From Prauserella_A oleivorans (GTDB lineage: Bacteria > Actinomycetota > Actinomycetes > Mycobacteriales > Pseudonocardiaceae), in NCBI RefSeq assembly GCF_042685745.1, contig NZ_JBHUNT010000001.1:5394001-5458000 (forward strand): 64,000 bases of DNA. Direction: 5' to 3'. How positions within the stretch are numbered: position 1 is the stretch's first letter; each line of letters opens with the position of its first letter. Below, piece after piece: positions 24,434 to 35,322 of the stretch. The notes under the pieces are model-generated. The model made no database searches and was not told where the DNA came from. It saw only the letters and a program-made list of their open reading frames with translations. The position numbers were made by a program, and so were the translations under genes.

Positions 24434-25233
24434 GTGACGCGCTCGACCGGCTGTCCGCCCACGCCGAGGTGCTCAAGCTGGCCCGCGTGCTCGGCGAGGA
24501 TCCGGACCGGTTCGGCTTCCTGCTCGACGTTCCCGCCGGCGACATCAGGGTCCTGCGCGGGCAGGTCACCGAGGCCCTGCACGGGGCCCACCTGCCGGTG
24601 CTGCGCAGGCTGGCCGGTGCGAGCAGGTTGCTGCCCGCGCCGGTGCTGGCCGTCATGGCGGAGAAGGCGTTCGGCGCCCTGCTGAGCGCGCGCATCGCGG
24701 GCCTCGTGGACGCCGACCGCGGCGCCGACATCGCGGGCAGGCTCTCCCCCGGTTTCCTCGCCGACATCGCCGCGGAGCTCGATCCGGCACGCGCGGTGGA
24801 CATCATCACGCGCCTGCCACCCGAGACGGTGACGGCGGTGAGCCGCGAGCTCCGGCGACGCGAGGACTGGATCACGCTCGGCCGCTTCGTGGGCAACGTT
24901 CCCGCCGACGTCGCGGCGGCGGGGCTCGACGTGCTCACCGAACCGGACCTGCTGCGGGTGGCGTTCGTTCTCGACGACACGTCCACGGCCGACGTTCTGC
25001 TCAGCCGCGTGCCCGGGGAGCGCTATCCCCGGCTCGTCCACGCCGCGGACGAGCACGACCTGTGGCACGCGTTGTTCCTGCTCCTCTCGCGGCTCGGAGC
25101 GGAGACGCGGCGGCGGGTGGTCAGGGCCGCGGCCGGGCTCGAACGGGAGGTACGCGACCGGGCCGCCGCGCAGGCCCACGAGTTCGGTGTACTGGACGAG
25201 CTGCCGCCGCTTCGCGAGGTCCTGCTCGGCTGA
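24430..25233 (+). CDS. Helical-repeat protein resembling an MgtE N-domain
   Basis: Encodes 267 residues of repeated short helices: RLSPGFLADIAAELDPARAV, DIITRLPPETVTAVSRELRR, VGNVPADVAAAGLDVLTEPD and AFVLDDTSTADVLLSRV. The spacing of Leu, Ala and Asp-Pro is like the superhelical N domain of MgtE magnesium transporters, but there is no CBS pair and no TM. GTG 24430 overlaps the previous stop. Function is not assigned; a regulatory partner of a membrane protein is possible. The array C repeat starts 17 bases after its stop. Confidence 0.5.
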   Translation: MSDALDRLSAHAEVLKLARVLGEDPDRFGFLLDVPAGDIRVLRGQVTEALHGAHLPVLRRLAGASRLLPAPVLAVMAEKAFGALLSARIAGLVDADRGADIAGRLSPGFLADIAAELDPARAVDIITRLPPETVTAVSRELRRREDWITLGRFVGNVPADVAAAGLDVLTEPDLLRVAFVLDDTSTADVLLSRVPGERYPRLVHAADEHDLWHALFLLLSRLGAETRRRVVRAAAGLEREVRDRAAAQAHEFGVLDELPPLREVLLG

Positions 25234-25250
25234 CCGGGTGCTGGTGCGTG

Positions 25251-25373
25251 GACGGCAGACACGGATACGTGAACCGCGCACACGGCTACCTGAATCGCAG
25301 ACACGGTGACCCAGACGGCAGACACGGCTACCTAAACCGCGCACCCGGCTACCCGAATCGCAGACACGGCGTG
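25251..25373 (+). repeat. 21-bp tandem repeat, array C (five full units)
   Basis: Units at 25257-25277, 25278-25298, 25299-25319, 25320-25340 and 25341-25361, with partial units each side, follow the consensus ACACGGCTACCTGAACCGC plus two bases. Divergence between units is mainly at the alternating CCGC/TCGC/CGGC end. It fills the whole gap between the MgtE-like gene and hutI. Confidence 0.8.
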
Positions 25374-25378
25374 GGCGT

Positions 25379-26539
25379 TCAGACCACTCGCCGGCCTCGA
25401 CGCCACACGGCCCAGGTGAGCGGCACGCCCGGGCGGTAGGCGAGGTGGGTGGCCGACGGCGCGTCGAGGACGTGCACGTCCGCCCGCGCGCCGACCCGGA
25501 GGGCCCCGACCGCGCCGTCGCCGGTGTCGCGCCGCAGCGCCCGCGCCCCGCCCGCGGTGGCCGCCCACACCGCCTCCCGCACCGTCAACCCCATCTGCAA
25601 CACCGCCGTGGCCACACAAAACGCCATCGACGTGGTGTACGAGCTGCCCGGGTTGGCGTTGCTGGCGAGGGCGACGGTGGCGCCCGCGTCGAGCAGCCTG
25701 CGCGCGGGCGCGAGCGGCTGCCGGGTCGACAGGTCGCAGGCGGGCAGCAGCGTCGCCACGGTGTCCGACGCCGCGAGGGCGTCGACGTCGTCGTCCGTCA
25801 GGTACGTGCAGTGGTCGACGCTGGCGGCGCCGTGCCGCACGGCGAGCCGAACGCCGGGGCCGTACCCGAGCTGGTTGCCGTGCACCCGCAGGCCGAGGCC
25901 CTTCGCCTCGGCGGCGCGCAGGACCCGCTCTGACTGCTCCTCGTCGAACGCACCGTCCTCACAGAAGACGTCGGCCCAGCGCACCGACGGCAGCACGGCG
26001 TCGAGCATCTCCCCGCACACCGAGTCCACATAGGACTCCGCCTGCTCACCGGGTGGCACCAGATGGGCCCCGAGGTAGGTCACCTCGTCGGCCACCTGCG
26101 CCGCGATGCGTGCCGAGCGTGCCTCGTCGGCCACGTTGAGCCCGTACCCGGTCTTGGTCTCCAGGCAGGTGGTGCCCTGCCGGATCGCCTCGGACACGTG
26201 CCGGGCGAGGTTCGCCGCCAGCTGGGTGTCGGTCGCCTGCCTGGTCGCCTGAACGGTCACGGCGATCCCGCCCGCACGGTAGGGCTTGCCCGCCATGCGC
26301 GCCTCGAACTCGGCGGTCCGGTCCCCGGCGAACACCAGGTGCGTGTGGCTGTCCACCCACCCCGGCAGCACGGCACGTCCGGCGACGTCCACTTCGGTGT
26401 CGGCCACGGGAGCCAGCCGCGCCGGACCGACCCATGCCACCCGCTCGCCCTCGAGCACCAGCGCGGCGTCGGTGAGCACCCCGAGCCCGGGGTCGTTGGT
26501 GGTCAGCTCACCGATCCCGGTGACCACAGTGGACTTCAT
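25379..26539 (-). CDS. hutI: Imidazolonepropionase
   Basis: Zn/Fe amidohydrolase of 386 residues that hydrolyses imidazolonepropionate to N-formimino-L-glutamate. GWVDSHTHLVFAGDR gives the first HxH metal ligands, ETKTGYGLN is specific to HutI, RVHGNQLGYGPG and VDHCTYL supply later ligands, and ASNANPGSS is the C-terminal Asp/Asn region. It is last in the five-gene operon; its start overlaps the hutF stop by four bases (ATGA). Array C of the 21-bp repeat begins six bases past its end. Confidence 0.93.
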   Translation of the reverse strand: MKSTVVTGIGELTTNDPGLGVLTDAALVLEGERVAWVGPARLAPVADTEVDVAGRAVLPGWVDSHTHLVFAGDRTAEFEARMAGKPYRAGGIAVTVQATRQATDTQLAANLARHVSEAIRQGTTCLETKTGYGLNVADEARSARIAAQVADEVTYLGAHLVPPGEQAESYVDSVCGEMLDAVLPSVRWADVFCEDGAFDEEQSERVLRAAEAKGLGLRVHGNQLGYGPGVRLAVRHGAASVDHCTYLTDDDVDALAASDTVATLLPACDLSTRQPLAPARRLLDAGATVALASNANPGSSYTTSMAFCVATAVLQMGLTVREAVWAATAGGARALRRDTGDGAVGALRVGARADVHVLDAPSATHLAYRPGVPLTWAVWRRGRRVV

Positions 26540-27831
26540 CGGAGCCTCCCGATCTCGGTCGCGAGCAGTGCGGCGGGCCGGTCGACGCGGGTGTGCACCC
26601 CGTCTCGGACCACGTGCTCGCCGGCGACCAGCACATCGGTGACGTCCGCAGCCGACGCGGCGAAGAACACGCCGTCCGGCTCGGCGCCCGCCGTGCGGAC
26701 CGAATCGAGCCGCACCGTCACCAGGTCCGCCTGCGCTCCGGGTTCGAGCCTCCCGACGTCGGGGAAGCCGAGCGCGTCGTGGGCGGTGGCGGCGGCCAGC
26801 AGTTCGGTCACGGTGAACCGACCGCGGGCCTCGGCCGCGAGCCGCTCGTTCAGTTCGAGCGCCCGGGTCTCCTCGAACGGGTCGACGACGGCGTGGCTGT
26901 CGGTGCCGAGGCTCAGCGGCACACCCGCGTCGTTGAGTGCCCGCGCGGGCCCGATGCCGTCGCCGAGGTCGCGCTCGGTGGTCGGGCAGAAGCACACGCC
27001 CGTACCCGTGGCCGCCAATGTCGACATGTCACCGTCGGTCAGGTGGGTGGCGTGCACGGCGACGGTGTGCGGACCGAGCACGTCGTGGTCGGCCAGCAGT
27101 CCGGTGGGCGTCACGCCGTGGGCGTGCAGGCAGTCCTCGTTCTCCGCGCGCTGCTCGGACAGGTGGACGTGCAGCGGCCTCCCGCCCGCCGCCTCGGCCA
27201 CCACCGCCAGCTGGGAGGCGGGCACCGCGCGCACGGAGTGCACGGCGGCCCCGACGGTGACGTGCCGGCCCTCGGGCCGGAACTCCGCGACGCGCGCCGC
27301 CCACGCCTCGGCGTCGCCGTCACCGAAGCGTCGCTGGGTGCCCTCGAGTTCCCGGCCGGGCCCGCCGGCGAGGTAGCAGGTGTCGAGCAGGCACAACCGG
27401 ATTCCGGCGTCCTGCGCGGCGGCCACGAGCGCGGCGCTCATCGCGTTCGGGTCGGCGTAGCGGCGGCCGTCCGGGGCGTGGTGCAGGTAGTGGAACTCGC
27501 CCACGCTGGTGTACCCGGCGAGCACCATCTCCGCGTACACGGCACGGGCGAGCCGGTAGTAGGAGTCCGGATCGAGCCGTGCCGCGAGCGCGTACATCCG
27601 CTCCCGCCAGGTCCAGAACGTCCCGCGTTCGCCGTGCGTGCGTCCCCGGAGCGCCCGGTGGAAGGCATGCGAGTGCACGTTGGCGAACCCGGGCATCGTC
27701 AGTCCGGAAAGGACGGTTCCGGACCGTGGCCGCCCGGGTTCCACCGCCTCGACGACGCCGTCGGAGACGTCGATGCCGACCCCGGGCACCACGCCGTCGG
27801 GCAGCCAGGCGTACTCGCACCAGTACCTCAT
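26536..27831 (-). CDS. hutF: Formimidoylglutamate deiminase
   Basis: Encodes about 431 residues. Deiminates N-formimino-L-glutamate to N-formylglutamate plus ammonia in the HutF branch of histidine breakdown. MPGFANVHSHAFHRALRG contains the HxH metal site, and FHYLHHAPDG, HVHLSEQRAEN and LGTDSHAVVDP carry the remaining ligands of this amidohydrolase group. ATG 27831 overlaps the preceding M20 stop (ATGA); GTG 27837 is in frame just upstream with GGAGC. Its presence shows that this organism uses the formylglutamate route rather than HutG-type formiminoglutamase. Confidence 0.92.
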   Translation of the reverse strand: MRYWCEYAWLPDGVVPGVGIDVSDGVVEAVEPGRPRSGTVLSGLTMPGFANVHSHAFHRALRGRTHGERGTFWTWRERMYALAARLDPDSYYRLARAVYAEMVLAGYTSVGEFHYLHHAPDGRRYADPNAMSAALVAAAQDAGIRLCLLDTCYLAGGPGRELEGTQRRFGDGDAEAWAARVAEFRPEGRHVTVGAAVHSVRAVPASQLAVVAEAAGGRPLHVHLSEQRAENEDCLHAHGVTPTGLLADHDVLGPHTVAVHATHLTDGDMSTLAATGTGVCFCPTTERDLGDGIGPARALNDAGVPLSLGTDSHAVVDPFEETRALELNERLAAEARGRFTVTELLAAATAHDALGFPDVGRLEPGAQADLVTVRLDSVRTAGAEPDGVFFAASAADVTDVLVAGEHVVRDGVHTRVDRPAALLATEIGRLR

Positions 27832-29014
27832 CGGCACAGGTGCTCCAGGACTCGGGCGAGCGCCCCGGCTCCGGCGGCGACGTCGGCCGCCTCGGCGAAT
27901 TCCTCGGGCGCGTGGCTGACGCCCGTGGGGTTGCGGACGTAGAGCATCGCGGCCTGGACGTGGTCGGACAGGATCGCCGCGTCGTGTCCCGCGCCGGTCG
28001 GCAGCGCGGGCACGCCGCCGAGCAGGCCGGCGAGCTCGTCGCGCAGCCCCGGGTCGAACTCGACCTCCCCGCTGTGCGATTCCTGCCGCACCTGCACCGA
28101 GCAGCCCTCCTCGGCCGCCGCGACCCGCGCGGCCTGTTCGATGTCGGCCACCAGCGAGGACACGTCACCACCGCGTGCGTCGAGCCAGACGTCCACAGTG
28201 GATGCGATCACGTTGGTGCCGCCGGGGTTGGGGACGAGGCGGCCCACCGTCGCACGCGCACCCGGCACGGCCCGGGCGAGCCGGCGCGCCGCCGCGATCG
28301 TCTCGGCGGCGGGCAGCATCGGGTCCCGGCGGTCGTCCATCGGGGTGGCTCCCGCGTGGTTGCCCTGGCCGGAGAAGGTGAACCGCCACCGCCCGTGGGC
28401 GATCACGGTGCTGCCGACGGCGATCGGCGAGCCGAGATCGATCAGTCCCCTGCCCTGTTCGACGTGCAGCTCGACGAACCGGCCAATCCGGCCCAGTGCC
28501 TCGGGGTCGGGGCCGATGCGGTCCGGATCAAGCCCCGCCGACACGGCGGCCTCGGCGAAGGTGACGCCGTCGGCGTCGCGCAGCCGCAGCGCCGCGTCCG
28601 CGCGAAGCGATCCGGTGAGCAACCGCGACCCCAGGCACGGCACCCCGAACCGGCCGCCCTCCTCCTCACCGAACATCACCACCGCGAACGGCTTCGCGGG
28701 CGTGACGCCGCGGCCACGCAGCTCGTCCACGGCGACGAGCGCGCTCACCACGCCGAGCGGTCCGTCGAACGCACCGCCGCCCGGCACGGAGTCCAGGTGG
28801 CTGCCGGTCACGACGGCGTCCGGTCCGGGCGTGCCCCACCACGCCCACAGGTTGCCGTTGCGGTCGCGTTCGACGTCCAGTCCGCGCCGCTGCGCCTGCT
28901 CGGCGAACCACTCGCGCAGCTCACGGTCGGCGGCGTCGAACACATGCCGGGAGTAGCCGCCGCGCACCCGGTCGCGGCCGACGTCGGCGATGTCGTCCAG
29001 CAGAGCCTGCGCGC

Positions 29015-29018
<4 letters not shown>
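27828..29018 (-). CDS. M20-family amidohydrolase (allantoate amidohydrolase-like) in the hut operon
   Basis: Encodes 396 residues of the hydantoinase/carbamoylase M20 peptidase group. Zn ligands are H74 in TGSHLDSVP, D85 in GGAFDGPLG, the GEEEGG acids near 119, the His in ELHVEQG and the His of GAGHDAAIL; NHAGATPM is the dimerisation/substrate loop. Family members cleave allantoate or N-carbamoyl amino acids. Locked between hutU and hutF by four-base overlaps, it is well placed to remove the formyl group from N-formylglutamate, replacing the usual deformylase, which is not visible here. That specificity is inference. Confidence 0.85.
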
Positions 29019-30633
<1,615 letters not shown>

Positions 30634-30637
<4 letters not shown>

Positions 30638-32157
30638 ATGTCCTCCAGACAGTCGAGTACGGCTCCGGATGCGATGAGGTCTTCGGCGGCGGCGATCTCC
30701 GGAGCGAGGTGGCGGTCGGGTCCCGGACCGGCAACCCGGGTGCGCACCAGATCGCGTACGGCCGCCGTCACCGGCGCGGGCCGCAGCGGGGCCCGCAGGT
30801 CCAAGGCGCGCGCGGCGGTGAGCAGTTCGATGGCGAGCACGGTGCGCAGGCCGTCGATGCCGCGCCGCAGCTTGCGGGCCGCCGACCAGCCCATCGAGAC
30901 GTGGTCCTCCTGCATGGCACTGCTCGGGATGGAGTCCACCGAGGCCGGGACGGCGAGTCGCTTGAGCTCGCTGACGATGCCGGCCTGCGTGTACTGGGCG
31001 ATCATGTGGCCGGAGTCGACCCCGGGGTCGGCGGCGAGGAATGCGGGCAGCCCGTGCGAGCGCGCCACGTCGAGCATCCGGTCGGTGCGCCGTTCGGCGA
31101 TCGAGGCGACGTCGGCGACCGGGATGGCGAGGAAGTCCAGCACGTAGCCGAGCGGCGCGCCGTGGAAGTTGCCGTTGGACTCGACCCTTCCGTCGGGCAG
31201 CACCACCGGATTGTCCACAGCGGACATCAGTTCCCGGTCGGCCACCGTCTCGGCGTGGGCCAGGGTGTCGCGGGCGGCGCCGTGCACCTGCGGGGCACAG
31301 CGCAGCGAGTAGGCGTCCTGAACACGCGGGCAGTCGGGACCGCGATGGCTGGCCACGATCTCCGAGCCGGCGAGCGCCTCCCGCATCCGGCGCGCCGAGA
31401 TCGCCTGCCCGGGATGCGGGCGCAGCGCCTGGAGATCCTCGGCGAACACGCGGTCGGTGCCCAGCAGCGCCTCGACGCTCATCGCCGCCGTCACGTCGGC
31501 GACGTCCAGCAGCCGCGCCAGGTCGGCGGCGGCCAGCACCAGCATGCCGAGCATGCCGTCGGTGCCGTTGGTGAGCGCGAGTCCCTCCTTCTCGGCGAGC
31601 GTGACCGGTTCGATCCCGGCCGCGCGCAGCGCGTCGGCGGCGGGGCGGCGCTCGCCGTCGACCAGGACCTCGCCCTCCCCCATGAGGGCCAGCGCCACGG
31701 CGGACAGCGGCGCGAGGTCACCGGAGCAGCCGAGGGAGCCGTACTCGGGTACGACCGGTGTGATGCCGGCGTTGAGCAGTGCGGCGAGGGCGGCAGCCGT
31801 CTCGGGGCGTACGCCGCTGTGCCCGGTGGCCAAGGTGCGCAGCCGCAGCACCATGAGTGCCCGCACCACCTCGGTCTCCACGGCCGGGCCGGCACCGGCG
31901 GCGTGCGACCGGATGAGCGAGCGTTGCAGGTCGGTCCTGCGCTCCGGCGGGATGTGCCGCACGGCCAGTGCGCCGAACCCGGTCGAGACGCCGTAGGTGG
32001 GGGCGGTGGAGGCCGCGAGCGCGTCGACGTGTCTGCGTGCCTCGGCGATGTTCTTCTCGGCGGAGGCGTCCAGCACGACGGGAACCCGGCCGCGCGCGAC
32101 CGCGACCACGTCCTCCCGGCTCAGCGGGGACGCTCCGAGCGGTACCTCGTGCGGCAT
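30634..32157 (-). CDS. hutH: Histidine ammonia-lyase
   Basis: Encodes 507 residues. Removes ammonia from L-histidine to give urocanate. The MIO prosthetic group forms from a tripeptide, normally Ala-Ser-Gly; here GSLGCSGDLAPLS gives C144-S145-G146. YGVSTGFGALA, NGTDGMLG, VQDAYSLRCAPQVHGAARD and SSAMQEDHVSMG are strongly conserved blocks. ATG 32157 follows a GGGG-rich site. It is the first gene of the leftward hut operon and faces the IclR regulator, 81 bases of shared promoter region lying between. Confidence 0.96.
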
Positions 32158-32211
32158 GTCCCCATTCCATCGTCTCGGGCACAGGCGCATCATCAGCGGT
32201 GACGTGGTTTG

Positions 32212-32229
32212 TGTCTCGGATACCAGACA
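32212..32229. promoter_or_regulatory. Imperfect palindrome in the hut/IclR divergent promoter
   Basis: TGTCTCGGATACCAGACA is an 18-bp near-palindrome (TGTCT and AGACA arms) just upstream of the IclR gene's ribosome site. IclR proteins bind such short imperfect palindromes. It is the best operator candidate for hut control; binding is inferred. Confidence 0.4.
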
Positions 32230-32238
32230 GGAGCGGCC

Positions 32239-33018
32239 ATGACCGAGGGCAACGTCCCCGCGCTACGACGCGGCCTCGCCCTGCTCGGGGTACTCGCGCG
32301 GCATGCGGGCCCGGTGTCGGCCGCCGCGCTGGCACGCGAGCTCGACCTGCCGCGCTCGACGACCTACCACCTGCTGGGCGAGCTGCAGGCGGCCGGGTTC
32401 GTCGTCCACCTGCCCGCCGAGCGGCGGTACGGACTCGGCATCGCCGCGTTCGAGCTCGGTTCGGCGTACCTGCGGCACGACCCGCTGGAGCGGCTCGCGG
32501 GCCCGATCCTGCGCAGGCTCGTCGACGAGGCCGGGCACACCGCCCACCTCGGCATCCTGCACGGCAACGAACTGCTCTACCTGGTGAAGGAACGTCCCGC
32601 CCGGCCGCAGACGCTGGTGACCGACGTCGGGGTCCGGCTGCCCGCGCACCTCACGGCGTCGGGCAGGGCGATGCTGGCGTACGTGCCGCGGGCACAGGTG
32701 CGTGCGCTGTTCCCGGCGGCGTCGGCGTTCGTGCACCGCACCGACCGGGGTCCGCGCGGGCTGGCGGAGCTGCGGGCGGTTCTGAGCGCGCACCGCAGGC
32801 TCGGCTGGGCCGTCGAGGACGGGCACGTCACGGCCGGGTTCGCCTCGGTGGCGTATCCGGTGTTCGATCACGGCGGCAGGCCGATGGCGGCGATCAGCGT
32901 CACCTTCCGGCACCCGTGTGAGGGCGCCGAGTGCGGCGAGACGTGGCCGGAGCTGGCCACCCGGGTACGCCGGGCCGCGGGCGAGCTGACCGCCCGGATC
33001 GGCGGCCGGCCCGGCTGA
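32239..33018 (+). CDS. IclR-family regulator of the hut operon
   Basis: Encodes 259 residues. The N-terminal winged helix (RRGLALLGVLARHAGPVSAA then ELDLPRSTTYHLLGELQAAG) is followed by the IclR effector domain, with AHLGILHGNELLYLVKE, LTASGRAMLAYV and AYPVFDHGGRPMAAISV. ATG 32239 with AGGAG at 32229. It is divergent from hutH with an 81-bp gap, the usual arrangement for a pathway-specific regulator; the effector is likely histidine or urocanate, by context only. Confidence 0.88.
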   Translation: MTEGNVPALRRGLALLGVLARHAGPVSAAALARELDLPRSTTYHLLGELQAAGFVVHLPAERRYGLGIAAFELGSAYLRHDPLERLAGPILRRLVDEAGHTAHLGILHGNELLYLVKERPARPQTLVTDVGVRLPAHLTASGRAMLAYVPRAQVRALFPAASAFVHRTDRGPRGLAELRAVLSAHRRLGWAVEDGHVTAGFASVAYPVFDHGGRPMAAISVTFRHPCEGAECGETWPELATRVRRAAGELTARIGGRPG

Positions 33019-33104
33019 GCGGGCGGCCGCCGATCGGCAAGCACCCCTACGACGGGACGAAGTCCGTCGCCGGCGCGTCCGTCCTCGCCGATGCCGGCCG
33101 GCGG

Positions 33105-34445
33105 TCAGGTCTGCGCCGCCTCCGCCGGTTCGGCCTTCGGTGCCTCCACCGGCTCGGCGGCCGGCACGCGGACATCCACCGTCGCCTGCTGGACCGTGGC
33201 CGTGGGCGCCTCCAGGTGGTAGGCGGACTCCGCGTGCAGCGACACGTCCAGGCCGCTCGTCTCCTGCTCGGGGTCGACGCGCAGACCGATGGTCTTGTCG
33301 AGGCACCAGGCGAGCGCGTAGGTGACGGTGAACGAGAAGACCATGGTCGCCGCGATCGCGACCAGCTCGCGCCACACGATGTCCCAGCTGCCGCCGAAGA
33401 GGATCCCCGCGGTCTCCCCCGGCGAGGACGCGCTGCCGACGAGAATGATCCCGATGGTGCCGACGATGCCGCCGACGCCGTGGACCGCGAAGGCGTCCAG
33501 GCTGTCGTCGATGCCGAGCTTGGTCTTCCAATTGACCGCCCACGCCACCACAGCGCCACCGGCGAAGCCGACTACCAGCGCGCCCACCGGGTTCAGTGTG
33601 TCGGCGGCGGGCGTGATGGCGACCAGGCCGCCGACGATGCCGGTGGCCAGGCCCAGCGACGTCGCCTTGCCGTCCCGGAGCCGCTCGACCAGGCAGAAGC
33701 CGAGCATGCCGGTGCAGCCGGCCAGCAGCGTGGTCAGCACGACGTACTGGGCGAGGTAGCTGGAGCCCAGCGCCGAACCACCGTTGAAGCCGAACCAGCC
33801 GAACCACAGGATCCCTGCGCCCAGCAGGACCAGCGGCACGTTGTGCGGGCGTTCCGGCCGACCGCGCCGCTTGCCCAGCACCAAGGCCAGCGCCAGCGAC
33901 GCCACGCCGGCGTTCATGTGCACCGCGGTGCCGCCTGCGAAGTCGTGCAGTTCGAGGACGTTGCGCATCCAGCCGCCGACCGTGCCGGATTCGGGGTCAT
34001 CGCCGGCGAACACCCAGTGGCCCAGCGGGAAGTACACCAGTGTCAGCCACAGCGCGCTGAAGATCAACCACCCGCTGAACTTCATGCGCCCGGCCGCGCC
34101 GCTGGCGGCGATGGCGACGGTGATGGCCGCGAACAGCAGGAAGAAGGCGACGTCGTAGACGGTTTCGGGCCCGCCGGAGCCGCTGTCGGTCAGGTCGGAC
34201 AGAGCGAAGTACTCCAGCGGGTTGCCGATCAGGCCGAGACCGCCGAGCGAGTCGCCGAGCACCATGCCGTGTCCGAAGAGGACGTAGAGCACCGAGGTCA
34301 CCGCCAGGGTGCTCATCACCATCATGCTCATGTTCAGGACGTTGCGGCCATTGAGCATGCCGCCGTAGAACATCGCCAGGCCCGGGAACATCAGGATGAC
34401 CAGGGCGAAGGCGGCGAGCAGCCACGCGAGATCTGCTGCTGGCAT
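33105..34445 (-). CDS. amt: Ammonium transporter (Amt)
   Basis: Encodes 446 residues with about eleven TM helices. HDFAGGTAVHMNAGVASL and DAFAVHGVGGIVGT carry the twin-histidine pore of AmtB-type channels, and WFGWFGFNGGSALG is the selectivity region. The C-terminal tail is long and acidic (KAEPAEAAQT). TAGGAGA precedes ATG 34445. No glnB/glnK gene follows within the window. The adjacent hut operon releases ammonia, so the two may be used together under nitrogen control, but no GlnR box is clear to me. Confidence 0.94.
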   Translation of the reverse strand: MPAADLAWLLAAFALVILMFPGLAMFYGGMLNGRNVLNMSMMVMSTLAVTSVLYVLFGHGMVLGDSLGGLGLIGNPLEYFALSDLTDSGSGGPETVYDVAFFLLFAAITVAIAASGAAGRMKFSGWLIFSALWLTLVYFPLGHWVFAGDDPESGTVGGWMRNVLELHDFAGGTAVHMNAGVASLALALVLGKRRGRPERPHNVPLVLLGAGILWFGWFGFNGGSALGSSYLAQYVVLTTLLAGCTGMLGFCLVERLRDGKATSLGLATGIVGGLVAITPAADTLNPVGALVVGFAGGAVVAWAVNWKTKLGIDDSLDAFAVHGVGGIVGTIGIILVGSASSPGETAGILFGGSWDIVWRELVAIAATMVFSFTVTYALAWCLDKTIGLRVDPEQETSGLDVSLHAESAYHLEAPTATVQQATVDVRVPAAEPVEAPKAEPAEAAQT

Positions 34446-35322
34446 GGATTCTCCTACAAGAGAGCGGTTAGGGAGGGGCGTCCTTGCGCCATGCGAGGTG
34501 CCCGGCCGGTGCGCGACGCGGGCGCGCGCGGTGCGGCCGGCGTCCGGAACGGACTACTTCCTGGCAGGAGAGAACGTATCCGGGCGGGAAACCTTAATGG
34601 GTTAACGCCACGTCAAGACTGGTAAGTGACGGGTGACGTCGGCTCACCCGCTACCCGGTGACGACAATTGCCGCACGCCGCAAGCTCCCCTGCGCGCGCG
34701 ATGCGCTGAGACCGGACGCTCACAGCGGCGCAACACCACGGAAACATGGCGTACCTTCCGTCCACTGTGGCCGCGTGAGCGTGGTCGACCGACGTGGCGA
34801 CGCAGGCCGCCAAGCTTCAGTTGTTCCTCGCGTCGGCCGGACATGGGCGAGCCCGGCCCGGAGCGCATGGTTCCGCGCCGGGCCGCGTGCACCTGCCGGT
34901 CAGCTCGACAGGCTCAACGGATTCCGGCGCTGTCAGCACGCTCTTCGGCACGTCCAGGTGATGTCGGCTGCTCGTCAGAAGTCAATACCGCCACGGGAAA
35001 GCCCTGTCGGGAAAAAGGGGTGATCGTGCGGGGCTACGGATTTCGGCAGGAGTCCGGGTCCGCAGGAGAGGCGCTGCGGAGCGTCACCGACTCACCGCAG
35101 GCGTTCATGCCGGCGTGCACCGGCGCAGGCCAGCCACGCGACGGACATCTGAGGCGTACTGAGGCCAACGGAGGCCAACGGAGGCCATCGGAGGCCGCAG
35201 CCGCCGGTCCCCGGAGGGGCTCCCGGGATACCGCGCGCGTATGTCCGGCTTCGACGCGGCGGCCCGACCTGGTCACCCGCCCGGACCGGCGGCCCTGGCG
35301 GCCCGGACGCCCGGATCCGGGC
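34446..35322. other. Non-coding 877-bp gap
   Basis: No open frame here has a recognisable protein pattern or a convincing ribosome site on either strand. It contains the amt leader (about 150 nt on the minus side), an AT-richer patch near 34588-34606 and a five-unit 10-bp repeat at 35151-35200. It could be regulatory or decayed sequence. Confidence 0.5.
35151..35200 (+). repeat. 10-bp tandem repeat (five units)
   Basis: Five consecutive 10-bp units starting GAGGC at 35151, 35161, 35171, 35181 and 35191; units two and three are identical (GAGGCCAACG). A short slippage-type array in the non-coding gap downstream of the DUF2267 gene pair. Confidence 0.8.

Noticed and set aside
25251..25373. CRISPR array
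   Set aside because: The units are contiguous with no spacers and no cas gene is in the window.
34588..34606. GlnR box upstream of amt
   Set aside because: GAAAC and GTTAAC are present but not in the GTnAC-n6-GAAAC arrangement, and no second half-site is clear.
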